From positions 126,023,983-126,087,982 of the forward strand of contig OW121742.1 in NCBI GenBank assembly GCA_933228675.1: a DNA stretch of 64,000 bases. The letters are read 5' to 3'. The stretch is from Stomorhina lunata (Eukaryota; Arthropoda; Insecta; Diptera; Rhiniidae). Of the stretch, positions 36,997-47,489 are shown in pieces (the first letter of the stretch is position 1; every line of letters begins with the position of its first letter). The translations under genes were made by a program, and so were the position numbers. The notes under the pieces are model-generated. The model was not told where the DNA came from, made no database searches, and worked only from the letters and a program-made list of their open reading frames with translations.

Positions 36997-37062
36997 TATA
37001 TAAGCCATTAGCAGAAATAATGTTAACATCATTTATTCGTTAACAAGTCTGGTAAACGGACA
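36997..37062 (+). promoter_or_regulatory. Core promoter: TATA, Inr and DPE-like spacing
   Basis: TATATAAG lies at 36997-37004 and an initiator-like TCATTT puts the +1 A at 37031, so the TATA box starts at -34. GGACA at 37058-37062 fits the DPE consensus RGWYV at exactly +28 to +32. The predicted 5' leader is about 330 nt if unspliced. Confidence 0.5.
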
Positions 37063-37363
37063 TACAATTTGGATTTGTATTTCGAAAGAAAAACTGGTTT
37101 AACTAACAATTTTCTGTTCATATATTGAAACGGAAACGGAAGTTGGCAGTTGAAGCTTAAATTTGAATTTGGCAAACACCCAAATACAAACAAACACTTG
37201 GACTCTTTCTCTGTTGTAGTTTACAAACATTTAAACATTCATTCAGAGAGGCAAAAGGAGAGTGTGTTGAAAAGTAAAAAACCTGTTCCTGTTCCATTTT
37301 AACTAAATATTTACACTTGGACATTGCTAAAAGTTTTGATTACTTGTTTTGCTTTCCGTGACG

Positions 37364-37993
37364 ATGAGGCATTTGAATAATTCTCTAAGCCTGAGTGCAT
37401 CTATCATGGCATTCCTGGAGTTTTTCATTGGCTTCAACACTCTTAATGCTCTCGAACTACCTTTGGAGTTATTGCAGGCGGGTGTTAATGGAGCCAAATC
37501 AATGGATTATGCACGTCGCATGGCATTTCCTTTGGTCAGCGACGATAATGCTGTTGAAATGCCACCCAATGTCGAGGAAAATCTTAATAACTTTGGCTCT
37601 GCCTTACTAGAGGATAATGATAATATGCCAGCAGATGATGATGACGATAATGTGAATGTCGGGGATTTTGGTGTGAAAACTGAAATGCCTAAATGGCTAC
37701 AAATGCAGCTACAACAGGCGGAAACTACACAACAACAGCAGCAACAACATAACAATTTTCCACACCATAACATGTTAAACACACATAAACCCTCAGCCTC
37801 CAGCAAACATCAGCATCAACATCACACTTCGGATAATCAATATGTTCATTCCTCTGCTGCTGCATCACCTCTACGCCGCTGCTCTATTGAGATATCCAGC
37901 AAAATTCCAGGCATTTGCCAGGCCATGGGTTCCATAGGTAATGCCTGTGTTTCTGGTGACTACATAGATGTTTTCAATTCCGCCTGTTTGTAA
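37364..37993 (+). CDS. Putative secreted 4-Cys protein / prohormone-like precursor, 209 aa
   Basis: I do not recognise this protein. The first ATG in the frame is at 37364; the open frame extends five codons further upstream only through a TTG. The N-terminus carries a hydrophobic stretch (about residues 11-29, SIMAFLEFFIGF) ending in Asn-Ala before LELPLELL, which fits a signal peptide. The middle is low complexity: an acidic Asp/Asn run at 83-101, a Gln run at 123-128, and a His/Ser-rich part at 130-165. The C-terminus follows a dibasic Arg171-Arg172 and contains the only four cysteines (173, 185, 195, 208) in 37 residues. Cleavage after the Arg pair would release a peptide with up to two disulfides. 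This layout suggests a secreted peptide precursor (inference). A TATA/Inr/DPE promoter lies upstream and AATAAA at 38265. Codon composition is clearly richer in GC than the flanks, supporting a real gene. Confidence 0.7.
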   Translation: MRHLNNSLSLSASIMAFLEFFIGFNTLNALELPLELLQAGVNGAKSMDYARRMAFPLVSDDNAVEMPPNVEENLNNFGSALLEDNDNMPADDDDDNVNVGDFGVKTEMPKWLQMQLQQAETTQQQQQQHNNFPHHNMLNTHKPSASSKHQHQHHTSDNQYVHSSAAASPLRRCSIEISSKIPGICQAMGSIGNACVSGDYIDVFNSACL

Positions 37994-38264
37994 AAGGACT
38001 TCATCACCAGCAGAATTAAATTCCTCAATTCCTCATTATTGTAATATTTAATCTTTACCAGTCATTACACAAACTGTGATTGTTTAATTATGTTCCTTGA
38101 ATTCTTTTTCAACACCTTTCAGTTATTTCTATAAAAAATATTTCAATTCCTTTTTTATTTCTTTATAAAATGTAATTAAAATTTTTGAAATCGTAATGGT
38201 GATAGCATCATCATCATTATCATCCTCATCACGGCCACTAACCAAATCCACAAGCTGAACACGA

Positions 38265-38332
38265 AATAAATCAATTCCCTGCAACTGAAACTTAATCTCA
38301 ACTGAGTGTTTTTATTCGTTTCTCTAAATAAA
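38265..38332 (+). terminator. Poly(A) signals of the secreted-protein gene
   Basis: AATAAA at 38265-38270, about 270 bp after the stop codon, and a second AATAAA at 38327-38332. Confidence 0.45.
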
Positions 38333-38504
38333 TTTCAAATATGTGAGGAATTTTCCAAATGTGGGAAAGGAAAGGTTTTATCATCATTTACAGTTTTACC
38401 TCAAATACAAAATGCATTTAAGTTATTTCCAGCGTTTAATGGCCAGATTACAGAGACCAGATACTAAACAGAGAAGCAAAACATTTATACTTTAAAAAAA
38501 TAAG

Positions 38505-38545
38505 TTAGAAAGTGCTATAGTCGACTATAAGATAGACTTCAGTAT
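38505..38545 (-). mobile_element. Tail stub of the TATACCCTTCACC repeat family
   Basis: TTAGAAAGTGCTATAGTCG is the reverse complement of the tail CGACTATAGCACTTTCTAA at 1849-1867. Similarity stops soon afterwards. Confidence 0.5.
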
Positions 38546-39059
38546 TAAGGTCAATCAATTTAGATGTTTGCAAATTTTTAGAGACACACTTATCCGTGAA
38601 CTTCCCTAGACGACATAGACTTAGACACTATCAGAATATTGCTTTTAGGAGGTTTCAGCATTTTTTATAGCATCTTCCAGTTTCTCAGATTTAACCTGTG
38701 TCTGAAGGCATCTTGGTTTCAGGTGTCATATACATTGAAGCCAGCCATATTTGGGAGCCGTTGCATTCCATGGAAGCACTGTTTTGTCTTCGCTACTGAA
38801 AAAAGGAGAAGAAAAATATTAAGAGTGTTATTCAGAACTTTTACAAGTAAACAGAATCTGTATCTACATTCACCAGTAAAATCAGCTAAAAACCCTTAAT
38901 GCACAAACCTTACCAGCAGTCATCCAAGGCTCGCAGATTCGATCTATATCCTAATCAAATCAATAGGTGTGTCAATCTGAAGAAACCGAAGGGGCATCTG
39001 ATATTCTTACCATAGTCACGTCTGTATCCTTATCAGTATTTATAAGAAATTTTCTTACA
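38546..39059. other. Non-coding stretch
   Basis: An 86-codon frame at 38639-38899 shows no domain. Nothing else recognised. Confidence 0.4.
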
Positions 39060-40450
39060 GAGCTTGGTTTTGTAACGAAAAGATTATCTGCATCAGAATA
39101 GGATAAAACACTAAACCTTTCCAGATGCTCTTCAGACTCCAGAAGCTCTTTGCTTGGTTTTGTGAAGAAGATATTGCATACGTTTCCAAGAGGATCAGAA
39201 AGGAACGAGACACTGATCGCTTCCTAAGCACTAAAACGCATTCAATAGCGTTAAAGTAAATCTTCCAGGTGGTTTTCAGGCTCCTTCTTTAGAAAGCTGA
39301 CATGTTTTGTAATGAAAAGATTTCCCACACTCCAAAGTGGATCAGGAAAGGCTTTCTTTGATTCCAATCCTTGGTTCTGACGAGACTCGGAAGGGATTCG
39401 CATTCAGTATAAATAATGAGTGCCGACAATCTCCACCTCCTCCTCCCTGCATCAAAAATGGGATAAAACATTAATCTCTTCCAGATGCTCTTCAGACTCC
39501 AGAAGCTCAGAAAACTCTTTGCTTGGTTATGTGATGAAGAAATTCAAAACTTTCCCAAGTGCATCATAAAAGCCTACGGCACTAAAGCACATCAGAATAG
39601 AGCTAAGTACATCTCTCAGATGATCTTCAGGCTAATAAAGCTAATTCTTTAGAAAGCTGATATGTTTTGTAATGAAAAGATTCCCCAGACTCCGAAGTGG
39701 ATCATAAAAAGGCACTTGATTGAAGTTAATCTCGTCTAAAGATGCGACATTAGTGTAATCTATTGATTCATTGTTCTTTTTACTCTTCATTTGAATTTCT
39801 TTGAATCCAATCCTTGGTTTGATGAGACTCGGTAGGGATTCACATTCAGTTTAAATAATGAGTGTTTACGATCTCCAGTTGAGACTTCCAGAGTTAGGAT
39901 AACACTCCTTCAGACTACTGATTACAGATTCCACCTCCTCTGGAATTGACTAATTCAAATATTCCCAGCATCAAAAATGGGATAAAACACTAATCTCTCC
40001 TAGATGCTCTACAGACTCCAGAAGATCAGAAAGTCTTTGCTTGGTTTTGTGATGAAGAAACTTCATACTTTTCCAAGTTCATCATGAAAGGGTGAGACAC
40101 TTATCTTTTTAGATACACGTCACGCACTAAATCTCATCAGAATAGCGCTAAAGTAAATCTTTCAGATGATCTTTCAGACTCCTGAGGCTCCTTCTTCAGA
40201 AAGCTGCTATGTTTTGCGATGAAAAGACTCTTCACACTCCAAAGTGGATCAGAAAAGGCACTTGGTTCAGGTTTCTCTCGTCTAAAGATGCGACATTAGT
40301 CTAAAGATGCAACATTAGTGTTATCTGTTGATTCTTAGTTCTTTTCACTCTTATAGATCTTCATTTGGATTTCTTTTAATCCAAACCTGGATTTTGACGA
40401 AACTCGCATTTAGTATAAATAATGAGTGCCCACGATCTCCAGTTCGAAAG
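39060..40450 (+). repeat. Three diverged tandem copies of a ~360-bp unit
   Basis: CCAGATGCTCTTCAGACTCC occurs at 39121 and 39481, with a variant at 40000. ATGTTTTGTAATGAAAAGA occurs at 39302 and 39662, with a variant at 40208. Copies 1 and 2 are exactly 360 bp apart. Copy 3 is 520-547 bp further because copy 2's tail holds an extra segment (TTAATCTCGTCTAAAGATGC) that is also seen at 33595 and 40270. No frame stays open through a unit. The array is moderately GC-rich for the window and could be a degraded element or gene family; I cannot assign it. Confidence 0.65.
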
Positions 40451-40935
40451 TTATGGTCACACTCCTTGAATCTGTTGATTATAGATTCCACCTAGTCTGG
40501 AATTGTTTAAATCCTGGTCGGGATTCCATCCTTGTTAACAACATCCAGAGCCACTTCTTGCTTTGTCTCAACCACTTTTCTTAGAGCTGTACGATAGCAT
40601 TCTTCAGAACGCTTATATAATAACGCAATAGGTTCAACTCGTGCCTTTAACCAACCTGCATTTCGAAAGATGGGAGTGCTATTGGTGTCCCTTTGACTTG
40701 CAAACACACCGAATACATTAAGTTCACATTAATACTCTACTTGGTCTTAGGAAAGATGCCGTCTACTCCTCCTTGTCTTGTTATAACTCCCATTACCAAA
40801 TCATGTTTGACAACATCTGCAAAGGCATTTCGGCCAGTGGGATGTAGCTTTCAGACATTCGCAATTGCAATATGTTATTTGTTCCTTAGAAGTAGAAATT
40901 TTCTGAAATGCCTCTTGCTCATTTTAAAGACTATG
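40451..40935. other. Unassigned stretch with short open frames
   Basis: A 66-codon minus-strand frame (40507-40707) and a 123-codon plus-strand frame (40693-41064) exist. The latter runs into the foldback element that follows and lacks domain features. Read on the minus strand, the DNA gives protein-like but broken segments, possibly an old transposon ORF. Not called as a gene. Confidence 0.35.
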
Positions 40936-41160
40936 TCTCTCTGTTTACTATCCCGCATTTTAGAAAAGCCTCACGCCCATTTGCGATACTCTTCTTGTTT
41001 GGTAGTTGAGGTTTTGATTCTGAGAACATTAATGACCGGGAAAATGCTCTCAGAATCAGAGTGATTAAGTGCTTTCAAAACCCCTACAACCAAGCAGAGA
41101 GAGTATCCCAAATGGGCGTGTGGCGTTTCTAAAAAACAGAATAGCAAATAAAGAGAGAGG
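40936..41160. repeat. 225-bp foldback element (~100-bp arms)
   Basis: The left arm starts TCTCTCTGTTTACTATCC and contains CACGCCCATTTGCGATACTC and TTCTGAGAACA. The right arm contains the complements, TCTCAGAATCAGAG, GAGTATCCCAAATGGGCGTG and AGCAAATAAAGAGAGAG. The arms are imperfect, with a small loop near 41030-41045. It could be a foldback MITE or an inverted duplication. Confidence 0.7.
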
Positions 41161-42199
41161 ACACTTCTTTAAAGGGTTAAGCTTCCCCATTATTTTCTTT
41201 AGCAATTAACCTTCAAATGTGTTAGTTTATAGTTCAAACGATATTAAATTATTTCTTACTTTGAGCTTAGGGCACTTACTGACATTTAGTCGCCATAAAA
41301 TTATATTGGCAACACTTCCGGCTAAGACATCAATTAAATCACACACCATCAATTAAATAAAAGTACTTGAACTATCTAAAACATTAAAAACGCCACAAGT
41401 AAGATTTAAAAGTGGAAGTAAAAGGTAATATTTTCCAGAGGTTTCAAATCCTGCTTCTCCTTAAAACTTAAGTAAATATCATAATTAATATGGAAAAGAT
41501 TTGGGAATCCCTGTTTTAAATTTAACTTTCACGTTTACATTAGATGTTTATTGCGCCCTAAGAACTTTACATTAAAGTATGTATGTATGTATAAATATGT
41601 TACATACATATGTATGTCTCCTGATATGTATGAGTGAATGAGTAAACGTCCTGAGGCGTAAGTTTTTAATGAGGCAAGCTAAAGAATTTAAGTGATTCTC
41701 GCACACATCATGCAATTTTCAATTGGTTACCAGGAACAATTACAAGGAATGATATTTTGTCTACAGACAACCAGCAGAACCAAAAAAAAAGGAACATCTC
41801 CGAAACTGTTTAAAAGGAATAGTAATTTTAACCTATAATTATCACTGAAGGGAGTTTGTAGGCGAACCAATTTCCCCCTCCTATCACCTTTTTAAGTAAA
41901 GCTCTAGTCATTTCTCTAGCTTTAGAACTATTGGGCAACTATCATTGGTGCAAATATTGTATATGGGTTTGTCGAACATTTAGCATGAAGAGCTGGGCGA
42001 GGAGTTCTTTAAACATTTCATTTTGCCTCATTGAAACACGCATTTAGTTATTTGCGTTGAGCTTGTAATTTCTAATTTTTCCATTCCATGATTTCTCTGA
42101 TTGTTTCCATCAAGCACAGTTTTTAAATGAAACAACATTTTCAAATAATTTGCAATTAAAACATTTTATTTAATTGAAATTTTGTTAAGATGAGTGGGA
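41161..42199. other. Non-coding stretch
   Basis: Contains a short ATGT/ACAT-rich microsatellite with dyad symmetry at about 41576-41616. No gene is seen. Confidence 0.5.
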
Positions 42200-43560
42200 C
42201 ACTTCAAGTAGACTGTTTTGACAAAGAGAAAATAAGAGATCAAAGTCAGGCAAATTTTGCGAAGGCGTTGAAAACAGCAACGGCTTGGTGGATGAGATCT
42301 TTGAATTTAAAGTAAATATGGAAAGAGAAGTTATATTCGAAATCGAAAGGGATTGATAGCCTTTTTTCAAAAGTTTTTGAGCTATGGATAAATTTTAAAA
42401 ATTTTAAAGCGAATAGTTTTGATAAGAAACTATAACTATATTAAATAATAGATCGGAGCCAAACTCATTTTTTAAAGGTGTTAAAAACACTAACATATGT
42501 CTGCGAACTGTACGTCGCGTAAATTTGTTTCCATGTGAACGTTACTTTAAAGGCAGATAGGTAAAGAAAATATCAGAGGCTAGCAATTTTTTATGACGGG
42601 GTTGACAAAACAGTAGCGACTTCATATCATCTGTTCTTCTTCTTCTGTTATCCTTGACTTTCAGTGGAGCATAGGGCCTCATCTATAAGGGAATGATAAA
42701 CTTTCTTTGCACGGATAAAGGAAAGGTCCGAAATTTTTATGACGCGTCTGTAAGGGAATTATAAACATTCTATATACGGATAATGGAAAGATCAGTTCCT
42801 AGCTATTTTTATGACGGCGTTAAGAAAACAAAAGCGGCTTTATATCGACTGTGTGGGGACTTTTGGATGAGAAAGGCGTTGAAAATATGAAATAAGAAAC
42901 AGTAAGCTATGGGATTAGTTAAATGCCTTAAATTTGGGATCAAGTTAGAGTTTTCACAATAAAATATTAGAACTTTGATTTTGTAATTTTATCCAAAAAA
43001 ATATACTTTAGTTTTCATTTTTTATATAAATTTTATTTAGTTATTGTTTTAATACAATATTTTATCATCCTTTGGATGAAATCATTAGAATTAAGAAAGA
43101 GATCAAAGGCGAGCAAAATTCTTGGCTGTGTTGTTTGAGTAACGGCTATATATCGGCCATAAGTTAGCGGCTCAGTTAAGTATCATCCATTACTTAACTG
43201 AACTTAAAATATTTTAAAAATTTTAAAAGAGATCAAGGACAAGGAAATTTTAAGACCATATTATTACAGTAACGGCTTCATATAGACCAAGGTGCTGCAG
43301 TTCAGTTCAAGGTTAGATGACATCTTCAGAGTATTTTAACAAATTGGCAGAGAGATTAAAGGCAACTAAATTTGTCTGACTTCGTTGTTTCAGTAACGTC
43401 TTTATATTGGCTATGATGTGGCGCTTCAGGTAATTATTATATGGATTCTTGTGAATATTTTAACAAATTGTAAAAGACAACAAAGACGAGCGAAATTCAT
43501 GACTGCGTTGTCTCAGTAACGGCTTCATATCGGATATGAGATATCAGAACAGTTAACTGT
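42200..43560 (+). repeat. Degenerate ~124-bp tandem repeat
   Basis: The motif GTAACGGCTTCATATCGG or variants recurs. AACGGC starts near 43141, 43271, 43395 and 43518 (spacings 130, 124, 123), each preceded by an AGAGATCAAAGGCGAGCAAAA-like segment. Older, less regular copies are at about 42230-42290, 42550-42620 and 42795-42850. No coding potential. Confidence 0.6.
42634..42681 (-). mobile_element. RTE/CR1-like LINE 3' stub
   Basis: TTCTTCTTCTGTTATCCTTG, then TCAGTGGAGCATAGGGCCTC, is the 3' end of the LINE seen at 33688, including the (GAA)n tail read on the plus strand as TTC repeats. Sense is minus. Confidence 0.65.
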
Positions 43561-43713
43561 CGGATGGCGTCTTCAGAATATTTCAATAAATTGTAAATTA
43601 TATGAGGTGGCAAAAAAGTAAGCTTCATTAATTTGTAGCGAAACTTTGTTATCAGGCATCATTATAGTAAAGTCGGTAACTGGCTTTAAAACTTAGTGTA
43701 ATAGCTCGCTTCA

Positions 43714-45885
43714 TTACAATTCATCCATACTCCTTAAACGAGGCCAAAACGGTGAATGAGTATCGGGTAGACCCTCGCTTATAGTCACATTTCCCGCCGC
43801 AATACATTGTCTTAAAAATATGCGCTGCAACTCCGAGGCCTCGAAAAGCCTAAGGCGTTTTGCTTTTGTTTTTGTCTTTTCCGACATAAAGCTATCAATG
43901 TGATCGTAAATTAGGCCCGCCAATTCTAAGCCCCTAAAATAATCCTGAACCAAAACATCATTCAAAATATCACCCCAAACAAACACCACCTGCTGCAATT
44001 CAAATGCCAGATCCAAAACCGTATTATCCTGATCTGACAAAATTTCTTTAGCATAAACTGCCGTACCGAGAATATCGCTGGATTGAACATATTGTATGGC
44101 GTTAGTTAGAGAATAAGTTCGGAGATCGGCATAGGACTCATAGGGACTAAATTGCCCTCTAGTTAAAAATATCACCGAAAACATGGGCTGCTTAAAACGT
44201 AACATAGAACAAATATCCGCATCAAAACTGGCTAAGAGCAGAGGACGACCGCAGCCATATTCTATGGTGGTATCCAAAATCTCATTGACATAACGATTTT
44301 TATCCAAAGACTGTAGAGACTCAAAATTGCCGCTACTCAAAAGCTGAGGCCATTTTATATCGACCATTATACCTAAAGTTTTAGGTAACTTTTGATATAC
44401 TTCCGCCAACTGAGGAAAAATTCTCTGCCTTTCTGGTACAAGTACCGAATTTAAGTAAGTCAGCTCCAACATAAGGCTACCCAAGACCATAAATACTCTT
44501 TTCTTCAACAACTCCTGATAGGTGAGATCATGTATATAGACATACTCCAAGTCTCCAACCTTTAACTTTCTATTGCTCATAGAAGCAGCTGTATAGAAAC
44601 CAAAATCATGGCACACAACTGGAACATAGTCCTTGGTCAGTTGAACATCCAGCTGGATCATGTCGCTATTAACTTCTTGAGCTCTCTTAAAGCTGTCTAT
44701 AGTATTTTCCAAGGCATTTGATGAATGATAGTAGAAGCTTTGTCCTAAACCTCGCTTGCCTATATCCAAAGTAGGCCAATTATAGGGCCAATAATGATGA
44801 AAACCAGCTCTCATATTAAAATTCAAAGCTTTGGGCAAGCACTCTATTCTCAAAAAGGGCAAAGTCAGCCAACCCACACGTTTATGTTCTTTAGGATCAA
44901 ATATAGGTAATTCTAAAATACCTTCACTGGGTTTCAAGTTATCAGCAGGTATTAGAACCTGACCCAACAGCTCCTGTTCTCTAGTGTAAATAGCCAAAAC
45001 ATAAGCATTCTCCTGGAAATCTGCAGCCGTTATGTGAAAGATAACTATGGAGCCAGGGTTATATATTTCTCCATTATATCTTAATGATCTCAGTTTTGAT
45101 TTCTTGCTAACAAAACGTGAAACCTGCAATTCGGTATCTTCATTTGATTTCAAAGGCTTATAACCCTGTTGTCCCTTTTCTTCTTCGAAGGCCCATAATT
45201 TCAATATATACTTGGGATTCCTTATAAAATGACCAAATTCGGTAAATCTTATGTGTTGAGGCCAGATAAACTTCAGCTGTATAATATACTCATTTCTGAG
45301 CCAACCTTTTTCATTTTGTATTCCTCCTCCTACTGCCCGAGCATGAGCCTCTCCAAATTTCAAAGAGCCCTGATGTCGATACATTTCGTAAGCCTCCAAA
45401 ACACGTGGATGCTGCTGACTCTCCCAGTAACGAATGCGCTTGAAGCCCCTTGAGTCCTTGTAATAAATAAAAAACCGATAATATATTCTCAAGGCCGAGC
45501 ACATGGGAATTCTTAGAAACCACTTGAGCGGTTTACGTCTTCGTTTCTTCATTTCCAAACTTTTTTCTATCTGCCATTCTCCCAGTTTGATGTGGTCGCC
45601 TGTCAAGCCCACTCCTTCGCCGGGAGTTAAGGGTTCATTAAGTTCAACTTCAAAATGTTTTATTAGGGGCACGCACTTCAAAACTTTTCCATTTCTATGA
45701 TAAGATATATTAGGGAAAGCTGCACCAATGTTTTCTTCTTCAAACTCGCCGTTTTCAAACTGAAATATGTCTTCGTTAATGCTATGTGTAAAGGTATGAG
45801 TCTTGGCTATTATATTCGGAGAACTGAGACCAATACTTAGCGAATATAAGAACCATATTAATATGTTGCGGTATGTGACTGTCAT
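43714..45885 (-). CDS. GPCPD1-like glycerophosphodiesterase paralogue, probable pseudoenzyme, 723 aa
   Basis: Single open frame; ATG at 45885, stop at 43714. An N-terminal hydrophobic segment (residues 7-22) suggests a signal peptide. Residues about 71-165 form a starch-binding CBM20-type domain (GVGLTGDHIKLGEWQ, then YYRFFIYYKD and YWES). Residues about 370-690 form the GDPD domain (ENTIDSF, LDVQLTKD, VCHDFG, GCGRPLLLASFDADICSMLRFKQ, VWGD). This is the architecture of GPCPD1/GDE5, which cleaves glycerophosphocholine to glycerol-3-phosphate and choline. Key residues differ: the first catalytic His of HRG is Lys377 (GKRG), the metal-ligand Glu of ELD is Gln411 (QLD), and the second Glu ligand is Asp509 (VDIKWP). 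Asp413 and His426 remain. The frame is otherwise intact over 723 codons, so selection has kept it; loss of catalysis is inferred. The minus-strand sequence just before the ATG, a pyrimidine tract ending in CTAG, could be a 3' splice site of an upstream non-coding exon. The paralogue lies at 54793-52829 on the same strand. Confidence 0.92.
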   Translation of the reverse strand: MTVTYRNILIWFLYSLSIGLSSPNIIAKTHTFTHSINEDIFQFENGEFEEENIGAAFPNISYHRNGKVLKCVPLIKHFEVELNEPLTPGEGVGLTGDHIKLGEWQIEKSLEMKKRRRKPLKWFLRIPMCSALRIYYRFFIYYKDSRGFKRIRYWESQQHPRVLEAYEMYRHQGSLKFGEAHARAVGGGIQNEKGWLRNEYIIQLKFIWPQHIRFTEFGHFIRNPKYILKLWAFEEEKGQQGYKPLKSNEDTELQVSRFVSKKSKLRSLRYNGEIYNPGSIVIFHITAADFQENAYVLAIYTREQELLGQVLIPADNLKPSEGILELPIFDPKEHKRVGWLTLPFLRIECLPKALNFNMRAGFHHYWPYNWPTLDIGKRGLGQSFYYHSSNALENTIDSFKRAQEVNSDMIQLDVQLTKDYVPVVCHDFGFYTAASMSNRKLKVGDLEYVYIHDLTYQELLKKRVFMVLGSLMLELTYLNSVLVPERQRIFPQLAEVYQKLPKTLGIMVDIKWPQLLSSGNFESLQSLDKNRYVNEILDTTIEYGCGRPLLLASFDADICSMLRFKQPMFSVIFLTRGQFSPYESYADLRTYSLTNAIQYVQSSDILGTAVYAKEILSDQDNTVLDLAFELQQVVFVWGDILNDVLVQDYFRGLELAGLIYDHIDSFMSEKTKTKAKRLRLFEASELQRIFLRQCIAAGNVTISEGLPDTHSPFWPRLRSMDEL

Positions 45886-45909
45886 CTAGCGGAAGAAAAT
45901 GGAAAAAAG
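45886..45909 (-). promoter_or_regulatory. Possible 3' splice site abutting the start codon
   Basis: On the minus strand TTTTTTCCATTTTCTTCCGC is followed by TAG and then the ATG: a pyrimidine tract plus AG directly before the first codon. If used, the first exon is untranslated and lies further right in the window. Confidence 0.35.
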
Positions 45910-46316
45910 TCAGAGTTAATAAAGAATAAATTCATAAAAAATTACTTCTACATTATGTTTAGTTTTTTTTTTAATTTTAAGAATTTTTATTCAATTTTAA
46001 AAAGTTTCAGGTTTAGTTCAATGCCATATTTTATGTAGTTCCTGATACTGTTCCAAGTTTAGTTGTAGGACCATTTCAACTCATAGGCTCAGTTTTACTT
46101 AAAATCTGGTTAAGTTCTATATCAGTTCTGAGTTAACTTTTCAATTCAGTTTTTGATTTAGTTCTAGGTTTAGTTCTAATTTTAATACTAGATTTATTTG
46201 TAGATTCATTTCTTGTTTGATTCTAGTTCTGTTCCAGATTAAGGTTAGGTAGTTCTATTTTATTTTTTGGTTCAAATTCTGTTCTAAATTTAATTTTAAG
46301 GTTCAATTTTATTTAG

Positions 46317-46588
46317 TTCTAGTTCCATTTTCAGTTCTACATTAAGTTGTAGTTCCAATTCTACTTAATTTTTATATCGAGGTATATTTTAAATTGTGTT
46401 AATAATGCTCTAGAACCATTCAAAGTTCAATGTGTTTCTATCTAGACTTTCTATCTAGTTCCATTTTCAGTTCTACATTAAGTTGTAGTTCCAATTCTAC
46501 TTAATTTTTATATCGAGGTATATTTTAAATTATGTTAATAATGCTCTAGAACCATTCAAAGTTCAATATGTTTCTATCTAGACTCAGG
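46317..46588 (+). repeat. 136-bp tandem duplication
   Basis: AGTTCCATTTTCAGTTCTAC at 46321 recurs at 46457. The two copies differ at only a few positions (AAATTGTG versus AAATTATG, CAATGTG versus CAATATG). Confidence 0.85.
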
Positions 46589-47489
46589 GTCTGCTCAGTT
46601 CTGAGAATACTTATCGTTTTTATTTAGTTTCAAGATCAGTACTAGGTTCAGTTCAATGTAGTTCCTGGTTCCGTTTCAGGATCAGTATTATGTTGAGTTT
46701 CTGTTTTAGTTATAGCTCCATTTGTATGTCTATTTTTAGTTAGGTTCCAGTTAAGTTATATTTCAGTTTTAAACAATTTTAAATTCGGTATTAAGTTTTG
46801 TTTTTGATTTAGTTTCAGGTTTAGTTCCAGAGTCAGTTGAAGGTCCAATTCTAGTTTAGTTCTAAGTTTAGATCTCGGCTTAGTTTTATTTCTTATTATA
46901 TAAAGTTTTATGTTCTGTCCTAAGGTCAGTTTTAGATTGTATTCAAAGTTCAATGGGTTTAGTTCCAAGCTCAGGTTCTACGTTCAGACCTGGGTTTGCT
47001 TCTACATTCAGTTTTTGATTCAGTTCAAACGTTGGTCCTTCGACGAGGATCAAGATTCAGTTAATGCTCCGATTCTTTGGTTAGTTTAAGAGTCAATTGT
47101 AAGATTAATTAAAGTTCAGTTCTAGATATAATTGGAATTTTATTTATTGGTTCAGTTAGTGCTTTTTAGGTCTTGTTTTTATTGTACAATTTTTTTAATT
47201 AGTTCTAGGTTATTTCTTGATTCTACTTTAGATTCAGTTTTAGATTCAGTTGTATCTTTCCTTGACAGCTCTAGATTGAATAATACGTTTAGTTTTAGTT
47301 ATAGATTAAGTAAGATTTGCTATGGGACTAGTTGTCTGTTCCAGTTCTCGCGTCAATTATTGATTTTACCACGAAAATATTTTTTACCTCACAAAGGTTC
47401 AGGTTCGGCTGATGTAGGGGATGTTGGATACAAAGCAACGGTTCTGATTGGTCTTAACTTTGTAAGCTTAGACTTATCTTGGTTATCTT

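Noticed and set aside
40693..41064. 123-codon plus-strand frame
   Set aside because: It runs into one arm of the foldback element and shows no domain; the opposite strand looks equally protein-like but broken.
45229..45453. Plus-strand frames inside the GPCPD1-like genes (also 45503-45700, 53654-53863, 54398-54628)
   Set aside because: Antisense shadows of the well-supported minus-strand coding regions.
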